A stretch of DNA of 41,511 nt from Woeseiaceae bacterium (lineage in GTDB: Bacteria; Pseudomonadota; Gammaproteobacteria; Steroidobacterales; Woeseiaceae), in contig JASJBG010000060.1 in the NCBI GenBank assembly GCA_030066625.1, positions 1 to 41,511 on the forward strand. The letters run 5' to 3'. A model generated the notes under the pieces. That model did no database searches and had not been told where the DNA came from. It saw only the letters and a program-made list of their open reading frames with translations. Below, piece by piece: positions 1-7,205 of the stretch; positions within the stretch are counted from its first letter, which is position 1; every line of letters starts with the position of its first letter. Both the position numbers and the translations under genes were made by a program.

Positions 1-414
1 TGCATGAAGGTGCTCATGGACTGCAACGACGTACTGATGGAGATCTGTCGCTACAACGGTTCGACCATGTGGGACCGTGAGGACTGGATTCGATTCAGGT
101 CGGAGCGGCTTCCGCGCTGGCTGGCGATATTCGAGGAATCGTTGAAGCGCCGCTTTATCGGCAAGGACACCGTGAGCTTCGCCGACATCGGAACCTACGC
201 GCTGTTCGGCAATATGATCCGATGCCTGCCGGAACTCGAACCCGATCTTCTCAACAACGCACCCGGCATTCATTCCCTGTGCAAGCGAATCGGCTCTGAG
301 CCCTCACTCGCGAGCTACGTCGCCGCCGAGGAACAGCGATATGGCAGTCTCTACTGCGGCGGCTATATCGAAGAATCGATTCGCAAGATGCTGGAGCTGG
401 ATGCCACACCTTGA
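1..414 (+). CDS. glutathione S-transferase, C-terminal part (5' truncated by window edge)
   Basis: The reading frame is open to the first base, so the true start lies outside the window and only the last 137 residues are visible. The visible part resembles the all-helical C-terminal domain of cytosolic glutathione S-transferases: an arginine-rich helix, then a VSFADIGTYALFG segment equivalent to the conserved N-capping box/hydrophobic staple helix (usually S/T-x-x-D), then a GIHSLCKRIGSEPSLASYV stretch like the final helices. The N-terminal thioredoxin-like domain that binds glutathione is not visible, so substrate class cannot be assigned. Such enzymes conjugate or reduce electrophiles with glutathione in the cytoplasm. 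It ends 38 bp before the convergent SUKH gene. The family call is fairly safe; the subclass is unknown. Confidence 0.7.
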   Translation, partial: CMKVLMDCNDVLMEICRYNGSTMWDREDWIRFRSERLPRWLAIFEESLKRRFIGKDTVSFADIGTYALFGNMIRCLPELEPDLLNNAPGIHSLCKRIGSEPSLASYVAAEEQRYGSLYCGGYIEESIRKMLELDATP

Positions 415-452
415 TCGATCGAGTAGCTCAGGTCGTACGGCATTCGCTCGGT

Positions 453-932
453 TCATCGAGTAGTAAACGGCTCAAAGTCGCGATCCGCGAAGGGCTCCGT
501 TAACTCTCCGGAGTCGCACAGCCACTCGATAGCGCTCGGCAGTCCATCGCCAGCAACAAATATCTTCTCGGAGTAGCGAGGCAGTACAAGAACGCGCTCG
601 GGATTTTCAGGCTGAACGACGAGCTCATCCCCGTTGACAGTGTCTCCGATAATGACTGACAGGAGTGCGTCTGATTTCGTCAGAACATCATGTCCGTCGT
701 CCCAGAGCCAGAAAGCGTCAATTCGTTCACGCCACATTTGCAGGTCCCGCAGAATGCGATGCGGAGGATAGATTCGGACGAAGCAGCCACCCAGGACACC
801 TTCGCCGAACGTGGATACGTAGGCTCTGTATCCGGATGGAAAAGCAATTCCCAGCTGCTGCTCTGCCGCGTCGACCTCTTCGTCAGTCGACAGAAACGGT
901 GCATCGCCAATCATTTTGTAGTTTTCAAACAT
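453..932 (-). CDS. SUKH (SMI1/KNR4) family protein
   Basis: The 159-residue protein has the SUKH fold signature: an N-terminal helix with acidic spacing (DEEVDAAEQQLGIAFPSGYRAYVSTFGEG), the LGIxFPxxYRxY core, and a later WLWDDG / GDTVNGDELVVQPENP / VLPRYSEKIF series of strands. SUKH proteins are known mainly as immunity proteins against contact-dependent or polymorphic toxins, though many orphan copies have no known role. No signal peptide or membrane segment is present, so it should be cytoplasmic. No toxin gene lies beside it: the neighbours are a glutathione S-transferase and a membrane protein. The start ATG at 932 has only a weak AGG upstream; no better start is seen. The fold is likely, but an immunity role is not shown here. 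Confidence 0.75.
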   Translation of the reverse strand: MFENYKMIGDAPFLSTDEEVDAAEQQLGIAFPSGYRAYVSTFGEGVLGGCFVRIYPPHRILRDLQMWRERIDAFWLWDDGHDVLTKSDALLSVIIGDTVNGDELVVQPENPERVLVLPRYSEKIFVAGDGLPSAIEWLCDSGELTEPFADRDFEPFTTR

Positions 933-977
933 CGCGAACCTGCGTCTGTTAATGGTTACTACAGGATTTGCCAGCGG

Positions 978-1862
978 TTACGAACCGAAATTCTGCCGGC
1001 CGGTAGCAAGTATGCCCCTGAGCGTCAGCTGTTCGAGAAAATGCGACGGATTGTCCAACGAGATCGCTGCCTTCTTCGCGCGCCGCTCAAGGAGCCATGG
1101 CCCGGAAAAACGGACCGGGGCCTCGAACTCCAGCAGCACGTTCCTTGTCGAACCCAGCGGTGACAGAAACAGACCATCCCCGACAAGCACCTCCGAGGCG
1201 TCAATACTGCGCGCCCGCCTGATCTCCCCCAGCGGAATCTCAGCTGTCCATATCAGCCCGAATCGGTATTTCAAATGGGCGTCCGTCAACTCAATCGGCC
1301 GAAGTCTGGCCGCTTCGACCTGGGCCAGGTACCAGACGACCGACCATAGGGTGAGAAACGAAACCGCCCAGGCGGGGCCGGGTCCTTTCGCGTACTCGAG
1401 AAAGACGTGTATGAATGGCAGAAACGGAAGCTGCGACAATGCCACAAACAAGAAGACGTCGTGCGCATTGCTCGACCTCGTGTAGCTGAACCTGGTGTCG
1501 TTGTTCACGTCGCCACCTGGTTCGAACTTTGCGAAGAAGGCGTAGTACAGCGTGAGCAGTTCCGTTTCCAGGAGCTTCGCAAGACGCGGCGACCTTACCG
1601 TCGCTAACAGGGCCGCCTGGAGCGCCGGATCATGTGCGCATCCAGCCGCCTTCCGCGCTCGATAGGCGGTCAGAAACTGACCAAGCTTCAGGTAGTCGAA
1701 GCCCAGTGCCGCCAGGGTCACCAGCGCGAGGGCCGCGACTTCGTAGCCAGTCAGCTGTTGTTGCCGCAAGGCCGAGTAGTACAGGAGCAGGATTGCCAGC
1801 CCCACACCGAGGCAAAACATCAGTCTCGCTCGTGTCAGAGGCCTTCGCTGGGTCGCTATCAA
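978..1862 (-). CDS. multi-pass membrane protein of unknown function
   Basis: I do not recognise this 294-residue protein. It has two N-terminal hydrophobic segments (about residues 14-30 and 38-56), a charged loop (about 60-125), two more hydrophobic segments around residues 135-185, and then a soluble C-terminal third rich in beta-strand-like sequence (GLIWTAEIPLGEIRRARSI and onward). That layout, membrane helices followed by a strand-rich tail containing an I-P-L-x-x-I-x-x-A motif, is reminiscent of bacterial PH-like membrane proteins, but this is only a resemblance. It starts 115 bp before the Nudix gene, which is divergent, and ends 45 bp upstream of the SUKH gene on the same strand. Confidence 0.6.
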   Translation of the reverse strand: MIATQRRPLTRARLMFCLGVGLAILLLYYSALRQQQLTGYEVAALALVTLAALGFDYLKLGQFLTAYRARKAAGCAHDPALQAALLATVRSPRLAKLLETELLTLYYAFFAKFEPGGDVNNDTRFSYTRSSNAHDVFLFVALSQLPFLPFIHVFLEYAKGPGPAWAVSFLTLWSVVWYLAQVEAARLRPIELTDAHLKYRFGLIWTAEIPLGEIRRARSIDASEVLVGDGLFLSPLGSTRNVLLEFEAPVRFSGPWLLERRAKKAAISLDNPSHFLEQLTLRGILATGRQNFGS

Positions 1863-1962
1863 AACAAACCTCTCTGATCAGGAACTCACATGCCTGAACA
1901 TTGTACCGCCATGACTTATCATTCAGCGGATTTTGAGGGAATTGAGGCGATCGTCTCGCCAA

Positions 1963-2451
1963 ATGATCGAAGAGGTTATCGATTGGCCGACCGGTCCCGT
2001 AAGAATAGCGTGGAATGGAACCAACAAGCCTGCGCTGCCGCTGACCGGAGCGCACGGCTTCTGTTTCCACCGGGGCGAGGTCCTTGTCTGCGATATTCGT
2101 GGCCGCGGGCTGACCATTCCTGGTGGTCACCTCGATGAGCATGAAAGCGCGACTGACTGCCTGAAAAGGGAGGCGTCGGAGGAGGCCGGCGTCCGCCTGA
2201 CAAACATTGCGCTCGTTGGCTTTATCGAAGTGGACCATCGCAACAACGAGCATTTCGACGGTCGTTACCCGCTCCGATCGATACTGGCGATCTATCGGGC
2301 AGACGTGTCGGAAGCGGGCGAGTTCAAGCCCCGCCACGAATCGACCGACAGGCGATTCGTCCCTATCGACCAGCTTCCTTCAGTTCACCATGAGTGGAAT
2401 GCCGTACTCGGGGAGGCGCTGCGCGTTGCGGGCAGTATGAATCCCCGCTGA
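1963..2451 (+). CDS. Nudix hydrolase
   Basis: The protein carries a perfect Nudix box (G-x5-E-x7-R-E-U-x-E-E-x-G-U), readable as GHLDEHE followed by seven residues and REASEEAGV. These residues bind the divalent metal and position water for cleavage of a nucleoside diphosphate linked to another group. The ORF can be extended to a TTG at 1933, but ATG at 1963 is preferred because it gives a normal 162-residue Nudix protein; neither start has a strong ribosome-binding site. No signal peptide or extra domain is seen, so it should be cytoplasmic. The substrate cannot be inferred. A tract upstream of the box (HGFCFHRGEVLVCDIRGRG) fits the first strands of the fold. It is followed by a terminator facing the next, convergent gene. 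Confidence 0.88.
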   Translation: MIEEVIDWPTGPVRIAWNGTNKPALPLTGAHGFCFHRGEVLVCDIRGRGLTIPGGHLDEHESATDCLKREASEEAGVRLTNIALVGFIEVDHRNNEHFDGRYPLRSILAIYRADVSEAGEFKPRHESTDRRFVPIDQLPSVHHEWNAVLGEALRVAGSMNPR

Positions 2452-2496
2452 CGACAAGAATGCGACCTGATGATCCGACCTTCCGAACCACAAAAA

Positions 2497-2517
2497 AGCC
2501 CCGCGCTCGGCGGGGCT
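2497..2517 (-). terminator. Rho-independent terminator for the PEP-CTERM gene
   Basis: Eight-bp stem (AGCCCCGC / GCGGGGCT) with a five-base loop. On the minus strand it is followed by six T residues (plus-strand A-run 2492-2497, whose last A also closes the stem), just downstream of the PEP-CTERM stop at 2536. On the plus strand the trailing bases are only CTT, so activity for the Nudix gene would be weaker. Confidence 0.85.
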
Positions 2518-2535
2518 CTTGGTCATCGATCGTCC

Positions 2536-3105
2536 TTAAGCTTTTCTGCGGCGTCTCGCAAAGCCCATCCCGGCAAGACCGATGCCCAGGAGTAGAAGCG
2601 TGCCGGGTTCAGGAACGTCCGTATGAGTGAAGGTAAGGAAAACGTCAATGAAAGTCCCAATCGGCGCGTTGAGGTTGCCGAACCCGAGGTGTACGAAATC
2701 GTCCCCGAATATCACGCGTGAGAAGTCGAAATCGGGGATATCCGTGACAATTTCGATGGCGGAAATGAACGCAGTCGGATCACCCACCCAGTCCATATCG
2801 TCAACCTGGATGATGTGTTCGAAAGGATCAAACGGCCCGCCACTGGATTGGTTGGGCCCGAATATGAAGCGCACCACGTCCGCATCCACATCGACGAACA
2901 GGTTGTTGCCCGTCGACACGGCCGTGCTGTCTCCATTACCTTCCTCGACAACGACATCGAAAGGTCCGCAGCAATTACCGTCACCTATGACTTCACCGTT
3001 TATGTAACGACCAATCGTCACCGTATCTCCGATGAGATCGGCCTGCGCCATCGGTGAGAGCAGGATCGCAAGTAGAGTCAAATATGCACTTTTTGTTCTG
3101 GTCAT
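2536..3105 (-). CDS. PEP-CTERM sorting-domain protein
   Basis: The 189-residue protein starts at ATG 3105, preceded by TCCAGGAATA as ribosome-binding site; an upstream in-frame extension to 3264 lacks signal-peptide logic. It has an N-terminal Sec signal (MTRTKSAYLTLLAILLSPMAQA) and ends with a VPEPG motif, a hydrophobic helix (TLLLLGIGLAGMGFA) and RRRRKA. This is the PEP-CTERM tripartite tail recognised by exosortases, which process such proteins for export to the cell surface or extracellular matrix. The middle is Asp- and Gly-rich with beta-type sequence and no recognised domain. The exosortase itself is not in the window. Such proteins usually accompany exopolysaccharide/biofilm systems. 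A second, different PEP-CTERM protein lies at 24118-24672. Confidence 0.9.
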   Translation of the reverse strand: MTRTKSAYLTLLAILLSPMAQADLIGDTVTIGRYINGEVIGDGNCCGPFDVVVEEGNGDSTAVSTGNNLFVDVDADVVRFIFGPNQSSGGPFDPFEHIIQVDDMDWVGDPTAFISAIEIVTDIPDFDFSRVIFGDDFVHLGFGNLNAPIGTFIDVFLTFTHTDVPEPGTLLLLGIGLAGMGFARRRRKA

Positions 3106-3381
3106 CGCACTATTCCTGGACAGAATTGTTACTCCAATCAAAAAAAGCAAAATTTGTACCAGACAGAAAAACCCAGCAATTTCAGGCATTTCATCCCGGA
3201 CGCGCGGAGCGCGTGCAAGAAACTGTAAAGCCTGTCGACACCGTACCTCGGGAGAAGCTCGCACCCGGGATGCCGTCCTCGGCGGAGCACGGCCCGCGCT
3301 GCCGGACTCTCATGGGGCTCGTTTTCGAGGTCGCTGCTGTAGTAGGTTTACCGGGAATACCAATCCTGAGGTGGTTGCTCT

Positions 3382-4425
3382 ATGAGAATTCTGAAATGCT
3401 GGATACTGACTGCGATGGCTCTATCGCTGGCTGCGTGCGGCGAGACAACACCAGAGTCAGGCGACGCTGCGGAAGACGTTGACGCTGCGGAAGGCACCGA
3501 AGTAGCGGAAAACACCGCGATGACCAAGCGCCCATTCGAGCCGATGCTGGATGGCGAATGGATCGGCAACGGCATTTCATACGGCGCCTACCGGGATGGC
3601 GAAGGACCGGGCGAGGCACTGACGTCGAAAGAGAACATCCTCGAGGACCTGACGATCGTGGCGGACCGGTGGAACCTGATCCGCCTCTACGGCGCGGACC
3701 CGCAGTCGCTGAACATTCTCGAGGTGATCGAGGAGAACGACCTGCCAATTCGGGTCATGCAGGGCATCTGGCTCGATGCGCACAAATCCGCGGAAGAGAA
3801 TGAAGAACAGGTTCGGCTTGCAATCGAATACGCCAATCGCTTCCCCGACATCATCGTTGCGGTCAACGTCGGCAACGAAATCCTGGTTGATTGGTCGTAC
3901 CATCGGATCGATGACATAGACAGCGTCATTGAGAAGATCAGGCAGGTTCGTGGGAACATCGAACAGCCGGTTACCGTGGCCGACGACTACAACTTCTGGA
4001 ACAAGCCGCAGGCACAACAGGTTGCCGCTGAACTGGATTTCATCTGCCTGCACGCGTACGCATTCTGGAACGACAAGACGCTGGAGGTCGCCATGGAGTG
4101 GACGGAGTCGATCTACAACGATATCCAGAGCCGCCATCCCGACCACGAGATTGCCTACTGCGAAACCGGCTGGCCAACTAGTCGAGTCTATGATGACGGT
4201 AGCTACGAAGGTGGCTTGATCGGCGTAGCCGGCGAAGCCGAGCAGGAGGTGTTCTTCAATCAGTACGATCCGTGGGTGGAAGAGAACGACGTCATTTCGT
4301 TCTACTTCACGTCATTCGACGAGCAGTGGAAAGGCGGCTTCGACGGTGACAACCCGATGGACAAAGCGGAAAAGCACTGGGGGCTGTACTACAGCGACCG
4401 AACCCCGAAGCAGGTCCTGCAGTAA
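3382..4425 (+). CDS. glycoside hydrolase family 17-like lipoprotein (beta-1,3-glucanase-like)
   Basis: A 347-residue lipoprotein. The signal peptide ends in LAAC with the lipidated cysteine at residue 19, then an acidic linker (about 21-47). The catalytic part starts with a strand like ISYGAYRDGEGPG and contains VNVGNEIL (Glu166, predicted acid/base) and YCETGWPT (Glu261, predicted nucleophile), the two hallmark GH17 motifs. GH17 enzymes cleave or rearrange beta-1,3-glucans such as laminarin, or act as glucan-transferring enzymes. The protein should sit on the inner or outer membrane facing the periplasm or outside. It stands alone with a 276-bp upstream gap shared with the divergent PEP-CTERM gene. 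No transporter or other glucan gene is nearby, so the exact substrate is uncertain. Confidence 0.85.
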   Translation: MRILKCWILTAMALSLAACGETTPESGDAAEDVDAAEGTEVAENTAMTKRPFEPMLDGEWIGNGISYGAYRDGEGPGEALTSKENILEDLTIVADRWNLIRLYGADPQSLNILEVIEENDLPIRVMQGIWLDAHKSAEENEEQVRLAIEYANRFPDIIVAVNVGNEILVDWSYHRIDDIDSVIEKIRQVRGNIEQPVTVADDYNFWNKPQAQQVAAELDFICLHAYAFWNDKTLEVAMEWTESIYNDIQSRHPDHEIAYCETGWPTSRVYDDGSYEGGLIGVAGEAEQEVFFNQYDPWVEENDVISFYFTSFDEQWKGGFDGDNPMDKAEKHWGLYYSDRTPKQVLQ

Positions 4426-4457
4426 GCGGGAGTGTAGACCTCGTCGGCCGCACAGAC

Positions 4458-5243
4458 TCATTCCGCCTCCCGGGCGCTCCTCGCCAAGTCGACGGTGTGG
4501 CTCAACAACTCGCGTCCGCCTGGAGATCCATGGCTGGGTATGACCACCATTGCACCCGGGAACTGCCGAACCACGCTATCCGCGGCGGCCTCCCAGTTGT
4601 CTATTGACGCATCGGCGGTATTCCCGAGCGAAACAGATCCCGCGGGACGTACAAGGCAGCCCCCGAAAAGGACGCCCGTCCCCGTCGCAAGCGCGACGAT
4701 GTTGTCCGCGGTGTGACCCGGGCCCGGGTAGTAGATCTGAAGAAGTGAGAGATTTCCATTCGATTCAGCCGGCGCGCTCGCAGTGCCGTCCGCGGCAATA
4801 ACCAGATCGAACTCGGCGGGCATGAGCCCGTTGATTGGCGCGAGCAGGTTCGATTGCGGATGGGCATAGGTCGGTATGCCCGCTGCTCTGAGGGCCTCAA
4901 CACCGCCCATCTTGTCGTCATGCGCGTGCGTGAAGACGGCGGAAGAAATCGAAACGCCGAGCGCTTGCTGCGCCCAATCGATAATTGCTTCGGTTTGTCG
5001 ATTGTTCCAGGCAGTATCGACGAGAACCGCGCCCTTCCCGCCAACGACAACTATCCCGTTTGAGCGGACCGGCCCCCAGGGTTCAATCGTGGCGTAGGAA
5101 GTGTGCATCCAGACCGACTCATCGATCCGGGTGAAGCGGACGCCATCGTGCTCGTCGTCCCATCCTTCACTCACCGTCGGCGACTCAGCGCATGACGCGA
5201 GCATTGCGCCGACAATCAGCAGACAGCGGATACTAGGGATCAT
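4458..5243 (-). CDS. subclass B1 metallo-beta-lactamase, NDM-like lipoprotein
   Basis: A 261-residue exported enzyme with all B1 zinc ligands visible: H106-x-H108-x-D110 in THAHDDKMGG, H177 in GPGHTADN, C196 in FGGCLVRP and H238 in PSHG. The DKMGG, PGPGHT-DN, GGCL and SLGN segments closely match, from memory, NDM-type enzymes; the zinc-2 asparagine equivalent (SLGN, N208) is also kept. The residue aligned with the substrate-carboxylate-binding Lys224 is Arg199. The signal peptide has a lipobox (LASC, Cys18), like NDM-1. The start ATG at 5243 overlaps the stop of the upstream gene by 11 bp, implying translational coupling. B1 enzymes hydrolyse penicillins, cephalosporins and carbapenems in the periplasm; activity of this one is predicted, not shown. 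It converges on the GH17 gene with 32 bp between stops. Confidence 0.9.
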   Translation of the reverse strand: MIPSIRCLLIVGAMLASCAESPTVSEGWDDEHDGVRFTRIDESVWMHTSYATIEPWGPVRSNGIVVVGGKGAVLVDTAWNNRQTEAIIDWAQQALGVSISSAVFTHAHDDKMGGVEALRAAGIPTYAHPQSNLLAPINGLMPAEFDLVIAADGTASAPAESNGNLSLLQIYYPGPGHTADNIVALATGTGVLFGGCLVRPAGSVSLGNTADASIDNWEAAADSVVRQFPGAMVVIPSHGSPGGRELLSHTVDLARSAREAE

Positions 5244-6030
5244 CGTCCAGGGTCTTGAGGATCGTCGGACTGCTGACCCGGGCAAGCTTTTCTACGCGCC
5301 CGTCGCCGAAGGTCATCGTCAGTTCGTCATTCGAAATCCGGAATGCCGCCTCGACCTCGTGAATTCGTATGCGGTCCTCGTCCAACCACTCCAGGGCGAC
5401 GGCCTCAGGCTCACGATACAGCTCGAAGGTGACGAACCGATCGTCGATCGTAAACTGCATGACGGCTTCCTTGTCCCCCCATAACCAGTATCCTAAGAGC
5501 TCTTTGCCGTCCGGTCGGCTGCCGGCCATGAGTTCATCCTCATCGGGCCACAAGGGAAACGGGTCGTCTTCGCCGATGAATCCGGGGAAATGCTCCTTCA
5601 GGGCCTCGGGCAGCAGTGCAAGCCAGTCGTTGACCTTTCGTTCGACCTTTTCTCCATAGCCCTTGACGTCGGACATGTCGCCATCCTGGTCATACCAAAA
5701 GGCGAATCGCTCACCGTCGCCGGTCAATGCGTAGTAGCCGGACGTACCGTACTCGTCGTCGGTACGTGCGTAATACTCGATGCCGTCGGCCTGCTCGACG
5801 AACAACTCCGAGAACGCGCGCCAGTCGGCACAGTCGTATTCGATCAGGACATAGCCATGCCAAACACGCAGTTTCTTCGTGCTCAGAATCAGGTCTTTTA
5901 TCCTGTCGAGACTCATTCCGGCTGCAGAAACCAGTAACTCTGCAGGGTCCTCGACTGTATCAGGCTCCTCGAAACCACCCTGAAACTTGTCAGACACCCT
6001 GAAAATAACGGTTCCGTATTCTTCCGCCAA
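5233..6030 (-). CDS. conserved acidic protein of unknown function, upstream partner of the B1 beta-lactamase gene
   Basis: I do not recognise this 265-residue, acidic, aromatic-rich protein. The start is TTG at 6030, supported by an AGAGGAAAGAGA ribosome-binding site directly upstream. There is no signal peptide or membrane helix, so it is predicted to be cytoplasmic. Two parts can be seen: residues 1-150, mixed with a YYARTDDEYGTSGYYALTGDG strand region, and a C-terminal half with repeated short beta strands (VMQFTIDDRFVTFELYREPE and RIRIHEVEAAFRISNDELTMTFGDGRVE). Its last codons contain the ATG of the metallo-beta-lactamase gene, so the two are almost certainly one transcript. Whether it has anything to do with beta-lactam response is unknown. 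Confidence 0.7.
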   Translation of the reverse strand: MAEEYGTVIFRVSDKFQGGFEEPDTVEDPAELLVSAAGMSLDRIKDLILSTKKLRVWHGYVLIEYDCADWRAFSELFVEQADGIEYYARTDDEYGTSGYYALTGDGERFAFWYDQDGDMSDVKGYGEKVERKVNDWLALLPEALKEHFPGFIGEDDPFPLWPDEDELMAGSRPDGKELLGYWLWGDKEAVMQFTIDDRFVTFELYREPEAVALEWLDEDRIRIHEVEAAFRISNDELTMTFGDGRVEKLARVSSPTILKTLDDDP

Positions 6031-6090
6031 TCTCTTTCCTCTGCTATGTTCGCTCGCCTACAGCCAGCATTCCTGGCTGTCGTGATAACC

Positions 6091-6546
6091 CTATTCGACG
6101 GTGACGGTGACGGTCAGCGTCAGGGTAGCGGACTCAAAACTGAACTTTGCGTCCCTGAACCTGGGTGGTCCAAGCCTGGACGGAGGGTCATTGGATGCAC
6201 CCGTCGGCTCTTTTGGTTTTCCATACCAATGCCGTTCCATCTTGCCGCTCGCATCTACGTCGTGGTGTACAAGGACAGCGTATGTCCCAAACGGGAGTTC
6301 CTCAACGATCCACGTACCTTGCTGGTCCTCGATTTCGACAACCCCGGCCCGAACAGGACGTTTCAGGAAGTCCTTCTTTGAATCGAACAAGACGAATCGG
6401 AGGTTGCCGTCATTCGACGCCAGGCCCAGCGCGTGGACCGTCAATGTTCCGGTCAGGTCGTCGTCCCCGGCGGCGACTGCATCCACGGGAGCGAATACCG
6501 AAATGACCAGCGCTGCGACAACGAAATACCCGCAACGTAACCGCAT
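6091..6546 (-). CDS. DUF2141 family secreted protein
   Basis: The 151-residue protein begins at ATG 6546 with a textbook AAGGAGT ribosome-binding site; the frame upstream to 6606 lacks this and breaks the signal peptide. Residues 1-26 are a Sec signal (hydrophobic VVAALVISVF, then DAVAA before GDDD). The mature part, with GNLRFVLFDSKKDFLKRPVRAG, VEELPFGTYAVLVHHDVDASGKMER and GAS-x-DPPSRLGPPRFRDAKF, fits the DUF2141 family, a predicted periplasmic or surface beta-sandwich of unknown function; the pattern D-x-N-x-x-x-D near a GxP-x-EPxG segment is typical. The C-terminus is a run of alternating Thr/Leu/Val strands. It lies 60 bp upstream of the unknown gene at 5233-6030 on the same strand and may be co-transcribed. 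A repeat shared with 8796-8846 sits just upstream. Confidence 0.8.
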   Translation of the reverse strand: MRLRCGYFVVAALVISVFAPVDAVAAGDDDLTGTLTVHALGLASNDGNLRFVLFDSKKDFLKRPVRAGVVEIEDQQGTWIVEELPFGTYAVLVHHDVDASGKMERHWYGKPKEPTGASNDPPSRLGPPRFRDAKFSFESATLTLTVTVTVE

Positions 6547-6570
6547 TTGGCGGTGACTCCTTTGTGTTGC

Positions 6571-6621
6571 GAACCGCCAGTTTACCCCACAGAGCCTGAC
6601 AGGCACCTGGGTCTAACAGCG
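6571..6621 (-). repeat. copy A of a ~50-bp imperfect repeat upstream of the DUF2141 gene
   Basis: Shares the 13-bp string CCGCCAGTTTACC and flanking AGAGC, GACAGGC and CGGAC blocks, in the same order and spacing, with 8796-8846. It lies 25 bp before the DUF2141 start codon. On the minus strand it includes GCCTGTCAGGC, a short palindrome, and GTTAGAC. Confidence 0.6.
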
Positions 6622-6752
6622 GACAACGACGTCTGGCTTCCGCGACAAAACACTCGTCACTTGTCCCGGCTTACCGAACGTGGAAGTAACGCAGCTTTGG
6701 CCTCTGTTTGCTGGTACATTCAGGCGATCTTGTCCAGAGAGGGTCGCGGCCA

Positions 6753-7205
6753 ATGCCAACCCCTGATCAACTATTCGGGTGGGCCGGTCAAGCCGCTATG
6801 GTGGGGTGGCTGATTCTGGTGCTCCTTCCCCGGCGGTGGTCCTGGTTGCTTGCCGTCCCGCGCTACATCATTCCCTTCGGCCTATCGCTGCTGTACGCGG
6901 GACTTGCGATGACGCATTTCTTCACCGTGGACGGTGGAGGATACGGGTCTCTTTCCGAGGTCAGGACATTACTTTCCAAAGAGGAAATGCTACTTGCTGG
7001 CTGGGTGCATTACCTCGCCTTCGACCTCTTTATTGGCGGCTGGATTGCGGTCAACGCTGACAGAATGCGGCTCAGCCGACTGGTGCAGGCCCCAATTTTG
7101 ATCGCTACCTTTATGTTTGGGCCGGTAGGGCTCGCAATCTTCCTCGCAATACGTGCCGGCTACTTTCGCATAGCGCCCGGTGAGCCGCTGGAGGCAACTG
7201 CGTGA
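6753..7205 (+). CDS. ABA4-like (DUF4281) membrane protein
   Basis: A 150-residue integral membrane protein starting at ATG 6753, with AGAGGG about ten bases upstream; an upstream extension to 6708 adds no hydrophobic sequence. Four hydrophobic segments are seen (about residues 9-26, 31-52, 80-98, 108-132). The pattern WLILVLLPRR, then a GG-x-GSLSEVRTLL loop, GWVHYLAFDLFIGGWI and APILIATFMFGPVGLAIFLA is that of the ABA4-like family, named after a plant protein needed for neoxanthin formation. The HYLAFDLFIG motif is the most conserved part. In bacteria its function is not established, and no carotenoid gene is in this window. Its stop overlaps the start of the next gene (GTGA), so the two are translationally coupled. 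Confidence 0.8.
   Translation: MPTPDQLFGWAGQAAMVGWLILVLLPRRWSWLLAVPRYIIPFGLSLLYAGLAMTHFFTVDGGGYGSLSEVRTLLSKEEMLLAGWVHYLAFDLFIGGWIAVNADRMRLSRLVQAPILIATFMFGPVGLAIFLAIRAGYFRIAPGEPLEATA

Noticed and set aside
6571-6625. Integron attC site and cassette array
   Set aside because: A GTTAGAC core is present on the minus strand, but no matching partner core or complete attC fold was found and no integrase is visible; kept only as a possible explanation for the repeat.
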